Source of the DNA: DATDAH01 sp963823495
GTDB lineage: Bacteria; Actinomycetota; Acidimicrobiia; Acidimicrobiales; DATDAH01
DNA length: 64,000 bases
Direction of reading: 5' to 3'
Assembly: GCA_963823495.1 (NCBI GenBank)
Contig: CAWGLV010000001.1
Span: forward strand, 372,001 to 436,000
In this document: piece by piece, positions 34,024 through 44,668 of the stretch
Position numbering within the stretch: position 1 is the first letter of the stretch
Layout of the letters: every line of letters starts with the position of its first letter
Notes under the pieces: model-generated
What the model was told of the DNA's origin: nothing
Databases searched by the model: none
Seen by the model: only the letters and a program-made list of their open reading frames with translations
Program-made: the position numbers and the translations under genes

Positions 34024-34605
34024 GTGAGCGATGCGATGGACGGCGCCGACAGCCCCGATCGGGCGTGGACCGCGGTCGACCGGCGGCGGGCCCTGCTCGC
34101 CGGACTGGCCAGCCTCGGGCTCCTCGCGGTGCTGTGGATCGAGGGGTCGCGCGACGGGGGCACGGCGGATGACGCGCCGGTCGGTGACTGGCCCACCAGC
34201 GCCACCGCCGAGGACGACGTGCCCCCGGACCTGCTGCGCACCTATCAGGAGGCCTCGGTGAACTGCCCCGGCCTGCCCTGGCCGGTCGTCGCCGCCATCG
34301 GCAGGGCCGAGACGAACCACAACCGGGAACCGGGGACCTCGACGGCCGGTGCCGAGGGGCCCATGCAGTTCCTGCCCGCCACGTGGGAGATGTTCCAGGC
34401 CGACGGCGACGGCGACGGCGTGGCCGACATCGACGACGAGGAGGACGCCATCCACGGCGCGGTGCGGCTGCTCTGCGCCGGCGGCGGCGAGGACCCCGCC
34501 ACCCTGCAGGCGGCGATCTTCTCCTACGACCGCTCCGAGGAGTACGTGGCCGACGTGCTCGAGATCGCCCGCAGCTACACCACCGGCGAGATCGCGGCGC
34601 CGTAG
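34024..34605 (+). CDS. Membrane-anchored lytic transglycosylase-like protein
   Basis: The 193-residue protein has a membrane segment (LLAGLASLGLLAVLW, about 23-38) and a soluble-transglycosylase-like domain with Glu96 in AIGRAETNHN, GAEGPMQFLPATW and a late ALLSYD-like AIFSYDRSEEYV. The glutamate is the expected catalytic acid. It would cleave glycan strands outside the membrane. Divergence from fhaA places it with wall genes. A DGDGDGVADIDDEEDA insert resembles a calcium-binding loop. Confidence 0.87.
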   Translation: MSDAMDGADSPDRAWTAVDRRRALLAGLASLGLLAVLWIEGSRDGGTADDAPVGDWPTSATAEDDVPPDLLRTYQEASVNCPGLPWPVVAAIGRAETNHNREPGTSTAGAEGPMQFLPATWEMFQADGDGDGVADIDDEEDAIHGAVRLLCAGGGEDPATLQAAIFSYDRSEEYVADVLEIARSYTTGEIAAP

Positions 34606-34607
34606 AC

Positions 34608-34658
34608 GACTTTCGAGGCCTGAGCTGTCGGATTCCGACAGCTCACGCCTCGAAAGTC
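34608..34658. repeat. 51-bp near-perfect palindrome
   Basis: The arms GACTTTCGAGGC/GCCTCGAAAGTC and TGAGCTGTCGG/CCGACAGCTCA pair around an ATT loop. It lies 2 bases after a stop codon and before tRNA-Leu. The length equals the CGAAATTGCG elements, but the sequence differs. It may act as a terminator. Confidence 0.7.
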
Positions 34659-34685
34659 CATGGCGGGGCGGGCGGGGCGGCCAGG

Positions 34686-34691
34686 TAGGCT
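34686..34691 (+). promoter_or_regulatory. Candidate -10 element (TAGGCT) for tRNA-Leu
   Basis: TAGGCT ends 13 bases before the tRNA. Confidence 0.5.
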
Positions 34692-34704
34692 CTCGGATCC
34701 ACTC

Positions 34705-34789
<85 letters not shown>

Positions 34790-34817
34790 CTCCTCGATCA
34801 CCAATCGGGTGTCGTGC

Positions 34818-35756
34818 TCACTGCTCGGTGATCACCGCGCTGACATCGACGGCGATGCCGGTTTCGCGCTCGGCGACCTCCCACAGGGCTCGGACGGCCG
34901 CGTCGCTCCCGGGGCGGACCAGCGGCTTGCGGATCGGGGGGCCGTTGGTCACGAACAGCGGCCCGTAGAAGCCGCCGCCGGGGGCGTCGGGATCGGTGGC
35001 CGCCCGCAGCTGGCTCAGCGCCCCGCGGTCGGTGGACATGCCGGCGACCCTGACCAGCTTCACCGAGATCGCCCCCAGCAGGCCGGCGCTGCCGTGCGCC
35101 TGCGTGGTGGTCTGCAGGTCCGAGTTCGTCAGCCCCGGCTGGGCCGACAGGGCCTTGGCGTCGACACCGGCCCGGTCGAACTGCTCCTGGAGGCCGACGG
35201 CGAAGTGGCGCATCGCCAGCTTCGTCTGCCCGTACATCCGCCACTCGTCGAACTTCTCGTTCATGTGCGGATCAGCGGGGTCGACGGCCCGGCCGGTGTG
35301 CTGAGCGGTGCTCGACAGCGTCACCACCCGTGCCCCCGGCGTGGCGACCAGGACGGGCAGGAGGTGGCCGACCAGCGCCCAGTGGCCGAGCACGTTGATC
35401 CCCATCTGGGTCTCGAACCCGTCCTCGGTGGTGCCCTGGGGCAGGGCCATGACCCCGGCGTTGGCCATGAGGATGTCGATGCGCTCGTGCTTGGCGGCGA
35501 TCTGCTGCGCCGCCGCCTCGACCGAGGCGAGGGAGCCGAGGTCCAGCTCGACGATCTCCAACGACGCCCCCGGGTGGGTGGCGAGGATCTCGTCGCGCGC
35601 CTCGACCGCCTTGGCCTGGTTCCGGGCCGCCATCACGACGTGGGCGCCCTTGCCGGCCAGGGCCTTGGCCGAGGCGAGCCCGAGGCCGCCGTTCGCGCCG
35701 GTGATCACCGCGACCTTGCCGTGCAGATCGGGGATGTCCTTCGTCGACCAGCTCAT
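34818..35756 (-). CDS. Short-chain dehydrogenase/reductase
   Basis: The 312-residue protein has the cofactor motif TGANGGLG (19-26), NAG at 99-101, Asn121, Ser148 and the catalytic YGQTK (Tyr175, Lys179). It belongs to the retinol-dehydrogenase-like branch of classical SDR enzymes. The arginine after the second strand (MAARN) suggests NADP(H). The substrate is not known and no pathway partner is adjacent. GAGGAAC precedes the ATG. Confidence 0.92.
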   Translation of the reverse strand: MSWSTKDIPDLHGKVAVITGANGGLGLASAKALAGKGAHVVMAARNQAKAVEARDEILATHPGASLEIVELDLGSLASVEAAAQQIAAKHERIDILMANAGVMALPQGTTEDGFETQMGINVLGHWALVGHLLPVLVATPGARVVTLSSTAQHTGRAVDPADPHMNEKFDEWRMYGQTKLAMRHFAVGLQEQFDRAGVDAKALSAQPGLTNSDLQTTTQAHGSAGLLGAISVKLVRVAGMSTDRGALSQLRAATDPDAPGGGFYGPLFVTNGPPIRKPLVRPGSDAAVRALWEVAERETGIAVDVSAVITEQ

Positions 35757-35873
35757 GGTGTTCCTCGGGGGCTCGGATCGTCGCCGGTCCCGTCGGGCCG
35801 GCGGAGGTCGGGATGATCTCTGACCGACCCTATGACGACCTCACCTTCCACCGCGACGACGACGGATGCTCGG

Positions 35874-36437
35874 TCAGTCCGGGCGCAGGGCGGCCGCGGG
35901 GATCGTGCGGGCGGCGGACCGGGCGGGGACGAAGGCCACGAGGCCGACCGCCAGGAGCGCCGCCGGGACCATGAGGACGAGAGCCACAACCGGCACGGAG
36001 GTGGCCGTGGCGATGCCCACGCCTTCGGCCACGGCGCGCCAGACCACGTTGCCCAGGGCCAGGCCGATCGGGATCCCGAGGGCGAGTCCCACGCCGGCCA
36101 GCGCCGTCGCCTGCCAGGCCACGCTGGTCCGGACCTGTCGCCGGCTGAAGCCAAAGGTCTTCAGCAAGGCCAACTCGCCGCGGCGGCGCCGCACCGAGCT
36201 CACCAGGGCGTGGCCCACGGCCAGCAGGCTGAGTGCGGCGAGGAGGGCGGCGAGGGCGACCGGGACCCAGCTGACCTGACGGAGGTGATCGATGTCGGCG
36301 GGGACGGTGCCCGCGGGGCGGCGGATGATGTCGGGGTTGTCCGCGATGGCCCGGGCGACAACCGCTTGGTCGACATCCGGCGCGTAGCGGGCGATGAAGT
36401 AGCGGTAGTAGTTGTTGAGGTCGAAGAACGGGTGCTG
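35874..36437 (-). pseudogene. Decayed FtsX/MacB-type ABC permease, C-terminal fragment
   Basis: The open frame from 36437 encodes an extracellular part (FFDLNNYYRYFIARYAPD), a membrane helix (VPVALAALLAALSLLAVGHAL), RRRRGELALLKTFGFSRRQV and two more helices, which is the end of an FtsX-like permease. A TGA stop at 36438-36440 precedes it with no in-frame start before GTG 36218, and neither the N-terminal half nor an ATPase gene is present. It is a remnant of a lost transporter. Confidence 0.75.
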
Positions 36438-36478
36438 TCACCCCGCCGGCTCCGCTCCGAGGCCCCACCCGGGCCGTC

Positions 36479-36484
36479 TACGCT
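36479..36484 (+). promoter_or_regulatory. Candidate -10 element (TACGCT)
   Basis: TACGCT precedes ATG 36494 by 9 bases, without a ribosome binding site. Confidence 0.45.
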
Positions 36485-36493
36485 TCGCCCGAC

Positions 36494-39400
36494 ATGGCGG
36501 ACTCCGCTACGGCGACCATCCTCTTCACCGACCTGGTCGGCAGCACCGAGCTGTTCGCCGGCCTGGGCCAGCTCGGCGCCGACGAGTTGCGCCGACGCCA
36601 CGACACCCTCCTGCGGGAAGCGGTCGAGGGCCAGGACGGAAGGGTCGTCAAGCACCTCGGCGACGGGATCCTCGCCACCTTCGGTGGGGCCGCCGAGGCG
36701 GTCACCGCGGCCGGCGCGATCCAGGCGGGCATCGAGCAGTCGAACCGCCGCTCGGCGCAGACCCAGCGCCTCCTCGTGCGGGTCGGCGTGAGCTCGGGCG
36801 ACGTGACCTGGGAGGACGGCGACTGCCACGGGACCCCCGTGGTGACCGCCAGCCGCCTGTGTGACGCGGCCGAGGGCGGCGAGATCCTCTGCGACGACCT
36901 GGTGCGGGGGCTCGCCCGCGGGCGGACCGACGTGGCCTTCCGGCTGGTGGGCGAGACCGAGCTCAAGGGCCTCCCCGAGCCGGTCACCGTGTACGAGATC
37001 CCGTGGCGGAGCGCGAGCGCCCAGGAGGCCGCGCCGCTTCCGGGCGCACTGCGCTCGGGCCCGACCGAGTTCCCGTTCTCGGGGCGTGACGAGGAGCGCG
37101 CCGTGCTCGCCGACGCGTGGAAGCGGGCCGAGACCGAAGGCGCTGCGGTCGTGCTCGTGTCGGGCGAGCCCGGCATCGGCAAGACCCGCCTCGCCGCGGA
37201 GACCGCCCGGGCCGCCCACGCCGATGGGGCCCTCGTGCTGCTGGGGCGGTGCGAGGAGCACGTCCTCGCGACCTACGCGCCGTGGATCGAGGCCCTGCGG
37301 CACCTCGTCAACCACCTGGACGAGTCGACCCTGGCGGGCAACATCGAGCGCCACGGTGGCGAGATCGCCCGCCTCGTCCCCGAAGCGCTCCGCCGGGTCG
37401 GTGGCGACGTCCCGGCCCCGATCGAGGCCGACCCCGAGACCGAACGTCTGCTGCTGTTCGACACCGTCGTCGACCTGTTCACGGCCGCCGCCGAAGCCAC
37501 GCCGGTCGTCTTCGTGTTCGACGACGCGCACTGGGCCGACACCGCGAGCGTCGACCTGCTCCGGCACCTGGTGCGCCACCTCTCACCCGATGCCCGGGTG
37601 CTCGTCGTCGTCACCTACCGCGACACCGACGTCGACCGCGCCCACGCGCTCGCCCCGGCACTGGCCGACCTGCGCCGCGCCCCCAACGTCACCCGGGCCA
37701 TCCTGCGCGGGCTCGACGAGTCGGGGCTGCGCAGCATGCTCGAACGCGTCCAGGGAGACGAGCTTCCCGGCGGAGGGGGCGGCGATGGTCCGACGCCTGC
37801 TCGAGGAGACGGAGGGCAACCCCTTCTTCCTGCAGGAGGTGCTGCGCCACCTCGCGGAGACCGGCGCATTGGTGCAACAGGACGGCGTCTGGGTCGGCAC
37901 CGTCGCCTGGGACGAGGTCGGGCTGCCCGAAGGCGTGCGCGACGTCGTCGGGCGGCGGCTCTCGGCCCTCCCCGACCACGCCAACGCGCTCCTGCGGGTC
38001 GCCGCACTCCTCGGGCGCGAGTTCGACACCGACGTGGTGGCCGAGGTCGCGGAGCGGCCGGAGAACGAGGTCGTCGACGACCTGGATGCCGTGCTCGCGA
38101 CCGCCCTGGTCGAGGAGGTCGAGGACACGCCCGGTCGCCTCTCCTTCACCCACGCGCTGGTCCGACAGACCCTGCTCGAGGAGCTGAGCACCAACCGGCG
38201 GGTTCGCCTGCATCGGCGGGCGGCAGAGACCTTGGAGGCCCGGCCGGGGACCCCCCTGGAGCTGCTCGCCCACCACTACCTCGAGGCCGCGTCGTTGGGG
38301 GTCGCGGACAAGGCGATCGAGTACGCAACCGCGGCCGCCCAGGCCGCACACCGGCGCGTCGCCTTCGGCGACGAGGTCTCGCTCCTGGACCGGGCGCTGG
38401 AGGCGACCGAGCTCGCCGCCGATCCTGATCCCGCCGTCCGGGCCGAGATCCTCGCGACGCTCGCGACCGCCGAGCACTTCAACGCCCATCCGGAGCGGGG
38501 CCGCGAACTGGCGCTCGCCGGGGCCGACGACGCCCGGCGAGCCGGCAGCGCTTCTCTGTTGGCTCGGGCAGGCATCGCGTACCAGGGGCTGGTGACGCAG
38601 TTCGCCCGCCCCTCCGACGAGGTGGCCGTCGAGATCATGCGCGAGGGACTCGCGACACTGCCCGAGGAGGACGTCGCGCTGCGGGCGATGGTGACCGCGT
38701 TCCTCTCCTACGCGCTGATCTTCGCCCCCGGCGACGAGGCCTACCGACTCGCGACCGACGCCGTCGAGCTGGCCCGCGAAGCCGATGACGACCTCGCCCT
38801 CGCCCAGGCCCTGAGGGCCCTCGCCTGGACCGAGCGGGCGTCGGTCACGGCCGTCCGGCGGGACGCAACGGTGGCCGAGCTCCTGGAGGTCGCCGAGCGG
38901 CTCGGTGACCGATCCCAGGTGTCGCTGGGCAACCTCCTCCTCGGTCGGGTCCGGATCGATCGTGGCGATCTCGACGGGGCCGACACGGCGTACGAGGTGT
39001 CCTCCTCCGTGCCGGGGATGAGCCTCGAGGGCTGGTCGATCCGCAACTTCCGCGCCGCCCGCCTCGGCGCCGAGGGCCGCTTCGCCGAGGCCGATGCGAT
39101 GTCCGACGAGGCGATCGGGCTCGCAGGCGACATCGGGGCCAGCGGCGAGGCCATCTGGCACGCCCAGCGCTTCCGCACCGCGTACGACCGAGGCGACCTG
39201 GACCGGTGCGAGGTCGAGGCCCTCGCCCTCGCCAGCACCCCGTTCGCGGCCCTTGCGCCCTACGCGGCGCTGCTCGCCGAGCTCGCCGGCGACGTGGATG
39301 CTGCCCGCGGGGCGTTCCGGTCGTGGTTCGACACCTCGCTGCCCCGACTCCCGGTCCACATGGCCTACGTCGGCGCGTCCTACTCGGCGCGGCTCGTCGA

Positions 39401-39783
39401 CGCGTTCGGCGACGAGGCGGCGGCGGAGCGGTTCCTACCCCACATGGAGCTCCTCTCCGGCGAGCTGGCGGGCAGCGAGGTCGTGATCCAGGAGTCCTTC
39501 GACACCGGGCAGGCCCATCTGCTGGCGGCGCTCGGCCGCCTCGACGACGCGATCACCGCCGCCGCAGCCGGTGACGACCTGCACCGGCGCTGTGGCCTGG
39601 ACGCCCGGACCGCGTCCAGCTCCGCCCAACTCGGCCGGCTGCTGCTGCGCCGTGGGGGCCAGGAGGACCGTGAACGCGGCGAACGGCTGCTGCGGGAGGC
39701 CGCCGACCTCGCGCGAACGACTGGGCATGGCTCCCACCCTCGCCCGGGCCCGCACCGACCTCGCCGGCGGATCTCCGGCCTGA
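36494..39783 (+). CDS. Class III cyclase-AAA ATPase-TPR regulator, two frameshifts
   Basis: Residues 1-175 are a class III nucleotide cyclase domain with metal-binding Asp13 (FTDLVGS) and Asp57 (LGDGILATF) and GTPVVTASRL near the end. The usual Asn of the substrate motif is replaced, as in many proteins of this type, so activity is uncertain. An AAA/STAND ATPase follows with Walker A GEPGIGKT (224-231) and FVFDDAHWAD. The frame shifts near 37,770 (one extra G would explain it) and continues with LLEETEGNPFFLQEVLRHL and TPR-like helices. A second shift at 39,708-39,716 leads to the end at 39783. Such proteins are large signalling or transcriptional regulators; no DNA-binding domain is seen. 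Confidence 0.82.
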
Positions 39784-39798
39784 CCCCGGGCGATGCCC

Positions 39799-40419
39799 TC
39801 AGGCGAAGGCCTGGGCCAGGAACGCCCGAAACGGAGCTTCGTCGGCCTGGATGTGCAGGTGCTCGCCCCGCCGCTCGATCTCCAGGCCCGGGCAGAACCA
39901 CGAGTCGTCGCTGAGGAAGAAGTGGGGCGAGCCGATGACGCCCCGCTCCCGGCCCTCGGCCAGGTCCTGGTCCACCCGGGCCCGGGTCCAGGCCGGGTCG
40001 GGCACCTCCACACCGTGGTCGGCGGCGATCGCGGCCAGCACGGCGGCATCGCCGACCGGGCGACCCCGCTCGAAGAGCGCGTCCCGCAGGGCCAGGCTCA
40101 CCGCTTCGCCCGTCGTGGGCCCGTGGTCGTAGGCGACGGCGGCGACCCCGAGGGCATCGAGCGAGCTGCTCGGGAAGGCGTCGCGATCGAAACCCAGGAA
40201 GAGGTCATCGGCCACCTGGGCCCGGAGGTCCTCGATCTCCTCGGCCACGAAGTCGGTGTCCAGAGGCTTTCCGTTCACCAACTCCAAGGGCCAGGACCGC
40301 ACCCGCAGGGACACGTCGAGGGCGCCGGCCTCGGCCCGGGCCTGGACGAACCGGCGCAATCCGACGTGGGTGAACGGGCAGACCACATCGGCGAACACCT
40401 CGACCACACGACCGCTCAC
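39799..40419 (-). CDS. DsbA-family (FrnE-like) thioredoxin-fold protein
   Basis: The 206-residue protein begins VVEVFADVVCPFTHVGLRRF, with Cys14 in CPFT, and ends with GVIGSPHFFL and the cis-proline typical of the fold. The second cysteine of the CxxC pair is replaced by threonine (position 17), so a disulphide exchange role would need a monothiol mechanism. Polyketide-associated FrnE and 2-hydroxychromene-carboxylate isomerases are relatives. It has no signal peptide, so it is cytoplasmic. GTG 40419 has GAGAGGAGC upstream; the frame is open further. Confidence 0.82.
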   Translation of the reverse strand: MSGRVVEVFADVVCPFTHVGLRRFVQARAEAGALDVSLRVRSWPLELVNGKPLDTDFVAEEIEDLRAQVADDLFLGFDRDAFPSSSLDALGVAAVAYDHGPTTGEAVSLALRDALFERGRPVGDAAVLAAIAADHGVEVPDPAWTRARVDQDLAEGRERGVIGSPHFFLSDDSWFCPGLEIERRGEHLHIQADEAPFRAFLAQAFA

Positions 40420-40487
40420 ACCGGCGCTCCTCTCACTCGGTCGACCAGTGTGCCGTGCTCTCGCACCCACACCCAGAGCCGAAGGTC

Positions 40488-40630
40488 CTCCCCGAACCGG
40501 AGAAGCGGACCGCATCGCCGTCGTCGGCCCCGACGGCGCCGGGAAGCCGACGCTTCTCGACGCGTCGTCCGGTCGCGGCGGCCGGGCCACCGGACGGCGG
40601 CGGTTAGGTCTCGACCGAGGTCTGACCGCT
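40488..40630 (+). pseudogene. Decayed ABC-F-type ATPase fragment
   Basis: On the plus strand this stretch can encode DRIAVVGPDGAGKPTLLDA followed by SGR and a GRRRLGLD segment, matching the start of the second ATPase domain of ABC-F proteins (GxRIAVVGPNGAGKTTLL...). The first Thr of the Walker A is proline, and no other part of the gene is present. It fills the gap between two genes on the other strand. Confidence 0.5.
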
Positions 40631-43016
40631 CACGCGACGGGGACGGGCTTCCGCTCGATCTCCCCCACCGGCGCCGGGCGGCCCAACAGGTAGCCCTGGC
40701 CCAGGCGCACGCCCAGGTCGATCAACCGGGCCCGCTCGGCCGTCGTCTCGATCCCCTCGGCCACCAGTTCGATGCCGAGCTTCTCGGCGATGGTGACCAC
40801 GGCTTCCACCAGGGCCGATTGCCGGGGGCGGCGATCGATGCCGGCGACCACGGTGCGGTCCAGCTTGAGCCGGTTGATGGGTAGGGCGGTGAGGTGCCCC
40901 AGAGGCGTGAATCCGCTGCCGAAGTCGTCCAACGCCACCGTCACCCCCGCCGCCCGGAGCTCCTCCAGGTTCTGGGCCGCCAAGCCGAGGTCGCTCAGGG
41001 CCGCGGTCTCGAGGACCTCCACCCCCACGCGGGACGCGGGGAGTCCGGCGTCCGCCAGATGCGCGAGGAGGCGCTCGGCGGACCTGCGTTCGCCCAGCTG
41101 CGGCGGCGACAGGTTCAGCCAGAAGCGGCCGGAGAAGCCCGAGCCCAGCACCGGGAAGGCCTCGCTGACCGAGTGGGCGACCGCCTGGAACAAGAGGTCC
41201 GTTCCGCCCAACTGCTCGACGGCCTTGATCCACAACGCGGCGGGGACGGCCACCCGTCCATCGGCGGTCCATCGGGCCAGTGCCTCGAAGCCGATGACCT
41301 CTCCGGTGCCCATGTCGACCTGGGGCTGCAGGTCGGCTCGGACGGCGCCGGCCGCAACGCGCCCGGGGAAGTCGCGCATGATGTCCCGCAGGATCGGGTC
41401 GTCGAAGGTCAGGAAGCTGACCCGCTCCCGGCTCTTGGCCTGGTAGAGCGCGATGTCCGCCTCGAGGAGCAGGTGGTCGAGGTCGCGGGGCCCGGCGGCC
41501 ACCGCCACGCCACCGCTGAGCTCCAGCGGGATGCGGATCGGACCGCACGCCAGCGGATCGGCGAAGGCCTCCGCCAACCCGTCGACCATCAGCCCGGCCT
41601 CGGCCTGGGGATCGGGCGAGTCGTGCAGGATGATGAGGAACTCGTCGCCTCCCACGCGGGCGAAGTCCCACGCGCCCTCGCGATCGGCGAACAACCGCTC
41701 GAGCACGCCCATGGTGCGGCCGGCGAAGGCGAGCAGGAGCTCATCACCGACGCGATGGCCGTAGGCATCGTTGACCGACTTGAACCGGTCGAGGTCGATC
41801 TGGACGACGACGTGACCGGCGCGTCCGGGGTCGCGGAGGGCGAGCGGCACCCGTCGGTGGATCGCCCGCCGGTTGGCCAGGCCGGTCAGGCCGTCGGTCT
41901 CGGCCGCCGAGATCAGCTCGGCCAGGTGGTGCCGGCGCCGGCGCCGGCGCACGACGACGGCGACGGCGCCGATGACGACGACACCGATGGCCGCCACCAA
42001 CAGGACCCGACCCGTGGTTCGGGCCGCCACGGCCTCGGCGCGCGCCGATCCGAGGCGGTCGGCGAAGCCCTGGTCGACGATGGGCGAGAGCTCGGCAGCC
42101 AACGCGTCGGCCGCGACCATGGCCTCGGGCGGAGAGAGGGGTGGCGCGCTCGACCGCGGTGTCGGCCCCGGCGGTCTGCACCCAGCGGTCCAGGGCGACG
42201 ACCTCCCGGGCGCGGGGCGAGGTGAGGACCTCGGCGACGGCCGTCTCGGAACCGGGGAGGCGACGACGTACGGCTTCCCTTGGCACCCGGGTGCCGCTGA
42301 ACGGCTCGCCGGGATCATCCGAGAGCCGGCTGTGGCGGGCGGCGAGCGTAGGCCTGGGACCGCCCGAAGTAGACGCGAGCGCTCGCCGGAACCACCGGCG
42401 TCGTCCGCACGTACTCCAGGTCCAGCACGTCGCTGACCACGTACCAGGGGGTGAGGGCCACCTCGCCGAGGGCCCCGAGTGCCGACACCGTCGGATCGGC
42501 GAGGGTCCGACGCCCGGCCTCCCCCTGGATGTCGACGAGCGAGTCCCAGAGTCGGTGCAGGCGCACCGCAGGACCCGCCGCCAGATCCTGGTCGTCCAGC
42601 AGCTCGACCAACGTCCCCGCCACCTCGGCGACCTCGTCCTCGCCCGCCGCCAACTCCGTGAGCGCCACCGTGGCGGTCCGCCGGGCCTCGACCCGCGCCC
42701 GCCGGGCGGCGGTGAGCTCCGGGCCCTGGTCGTGGCCCAGGGCGTCGAGGGCCGCCAGGTCGATCTCCCGGAGCTGGGCCCGACCGACCCGCCAGACCTC
42801 GATCCGGAGGCGGGTGGCGCGTTCGACGGTCCGGCAGGCATCGAGCCGTTCGGCGGCCCAGACGGCGCCACCGACCGACGCCCCGGCGGTGAGGAGGGCC
42901 AGGGGCACCACGGCGGCGACGAGGACCCGGTCGAGCGCCGACCGGTCACCCCTCCGTCGCCGTCGTCGTCGTTCCACCGCTCCGATCCCGTTCGCCCTGT
43001 GGTCCACCGGCTTCAT
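40630..43016 (-). CDS. Membrane-anchored GGDEF-EAL protein, two frameshifts
   Basis: Three frames join into one protein of about 795 residues. The first (from ATG 43016) has a membrane helix (VLVAAVVPLALLTAGASVGG) and a helical extracellular region. It shifts near 42,340 to the second frame (SRLSDDPGEPFSGTRVP onward) and near 42,140 to the third, which has a second membrane helix (VLLVAAIGVVVIGAVAVVV), GGDEF (intact, near 41,645; no RxxD inhibitory site) and EAL (intact, near 41,283). A periplasmic-type sensor between two helices probably controls c-di-GMP turnover. Unlike the other three copies in the window it is on the minus strand and more diverged. Confidence 0.82.
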
Positions 43017-43131
43017 CGACGCGAGGGCGTCGGAGCTTGAGGCGACTCGGGCGGAGCACCCGGCCCGAGCGGTCGGTCAGTCGGCGAAGACCAGGAGGGC
43101 GAGGACCCCGACGAGCACGAGCAGCTGCGCC

Positions 43132-44655
43132 TCAGATGATCCGCTTGGGTGGGTAGTCCTTGTAGCTGCTCAGGTGTCGACCGATCCCGGAGACGAAGGC
43201 CTCGTTGTACGCGATCTTGCGGGTCATGTAGCTGTGCTGTTCCTTCGGGTCCAGGTAGAGGTTGAACATGCGGGCGTAGGTGTAGTTCTGGGTGACCCCC
43301 GTGAAGCCCCCCGGGCCCCAGGTGTCGGTGTCGTCGTCGCTGGTCGAGGCGAGCATGAACTTGTACTCCCCACAGCGCACCGCCGACAGCGTCGAGAGCA
43401 GCCAGTACCAGACGTACTTCCGGTTCGACCGCGCCGCGTCACCCAGGAGGAACGATGACTGGTCGACACCGTCGATGAACCGGTCCTCGGGGATCCGAGC
43501 CTCCTCACCGGCCAGCGACAGCATCGTGGGGAGCAGGTCGGTGAAGCAGAACAACCCGTCACTGGAGCGGTCGGCCCCGATCATCCCGGGCCAGACCGCG
43601 ATGCCGGGGACACGCATGCCGCCCTCCCAGGTCGACCCCTTCGCGCAGCGGAACGGCGTGAAGGCCGCATCGGGCCAGTTCTCCATGTGGGGCCCGTTGT
43701 CCGAGGACAGGAACACGATGGTGTCCTCGGCCTGGCCGGTCTCCTCGAGCGTGCGCACGAGGCGGCCCACGATGTCGTCCAGTTCGATGATCGTGTCCTT
43801 GTAGGGATGCTTGGCCGGCGACGAGCCGAGGAAGCGGTCCAGCGGGTAGTTGTCGAAGTGGGCTCCCCGGGTGCCGAGGTAGCAGAACCACGGCTGGTCG
43901 CCCCCACCCATCCGCCGCAGGAAGTCCTCGGTGTAGGCGCACCACTTGTCGTCCAACTGGGACAGGACCGGGATCGTGACCTCCTCGACCGGCTCCACCT
44001 CGCCACCGCGGGTCGCGTGCACGAAGCAGCGGTTGAACGGCTGGTTCTCGATCCACGCCGTGCGGGCCTCGGAGTAGACGACCTCCGGGAAGAAGTGGGG
44101 GTCGCGCCACTCGCTGTACATGTCCGACACCGACAGGAACCCGTAGAAGTCGTCGAAGCCGACGTTCTGGGGCTGGGACTCGACGTTCTCACCGAGGTGC
44201 CACTTGCCCACGGCCTGGGTGACGTAGCCGGCCTCCGACAGGAGCTCGGCCACCGTCACCTCACCCTGCAGCCCGCCCGGCTCGCCGTACATGGGCGGAC
44301 GCTGCAGACCGTGGCGCATCGGGAGGCGACCGGTGAGCATCGAGGCGCGGCTGGGCGTGCACGATGGCTCCGAGTAGCACGAGGTCATGAGGAGGCCCTG
44401 GCGGGCCAGCCGGTCGATGTTGGGTGTGGGTGCGCCCACGGCCACCCCACCGCCGTAGCAGCCGAAGTCGCCCCAACCGACGTCGTCCATCAAGATGACC
44501 AGCAGGTTGGGCCCCCGGCCCCCGCGTCGCTCTCGGAAGCCGGTGATGCGGGCCGTGGCCGTGGCCACCTCGCCCTCGTGCACGAACTGGGGCTCGCGGT
44601 TGTCCGCCAACGTCGTGGTCCGGGAGGCGATGGGGTCGAAATCGGTGGCCGTCAC
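43132..44655 (-). CDS. Arylsulfatase-type sulfatase
   Basis: The 507-residue protein has NLLVILMDDVGWGDFGCYGG with metal-binding aspartates, and the modification motif C99-T-P-S-R (CTPSRASMLTGR), in which Cys99 becomes formylglycine. GKWHLG and SSDNGPH complete the active site. It hydrolyses a sulfate ester of unknown nature. No signal peptide is visible, so it may act inside the cell. GTG 44655 is chosen because TAAGGT lies 7 bases upstream; a maturation enzyme is not in the window. Confidence 0.93.
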   Translation of the reverse strand: MTATDFDPIASRTTTLADNREPQFVHEGEVATATARITGFRERRGGRGPNLLVILMDDVGWGDFGCYGGGVAVGAPTPNIDRLARQGLLMTSCYSEPSCTPSRASMLTGRLPMRHGLQRPPMYGEPGGLQGEVTVAELLSEAGYVTQAVGKWHLGENVESQPQNVGFDDFYGFLSVSDMYSEWRDPHFFPEVVYSEARTAWIENQPFNRCFVHATRGGEVEPVEEVTIPVLSQLDDKWCAYTEDFLRRMGGGDQPWFCYLGTRGAHFDNYPLDRFLGSSPAKHPYKDTIIELDDIVGRLVRTLEETGQAEDTIVFLSSDNGPHMENWPDAAFTPFRCAKGSTWEGGMRVPGIAVWPGMIGADRSSDGLFCFTDLLPTMLSLAGEEARIPEDRFIDGVDQSSFLLGDAARSNRKYVWYWLLSTLSAVRCGEYKFMLASTSDDDTDTWGPGGFTGVTQNYTYARMFNLYLDPKEQHSYMTRKIAYNEAFVSGIGRHLSSYKDYPPKRII

Positions 44656-44662
44656 GGCCCGG

Positions 44663-44668
44663 ACCTTA
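44663..44668 (-). promoter_or_regulatory. Candidate -10 element (TAAGGT) for the sulfatase
   Basis: TAAGGT is 7 bases before GTG 44655 on the minus strand and decides that start over the open frame upstream. Confidence 0.45.
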
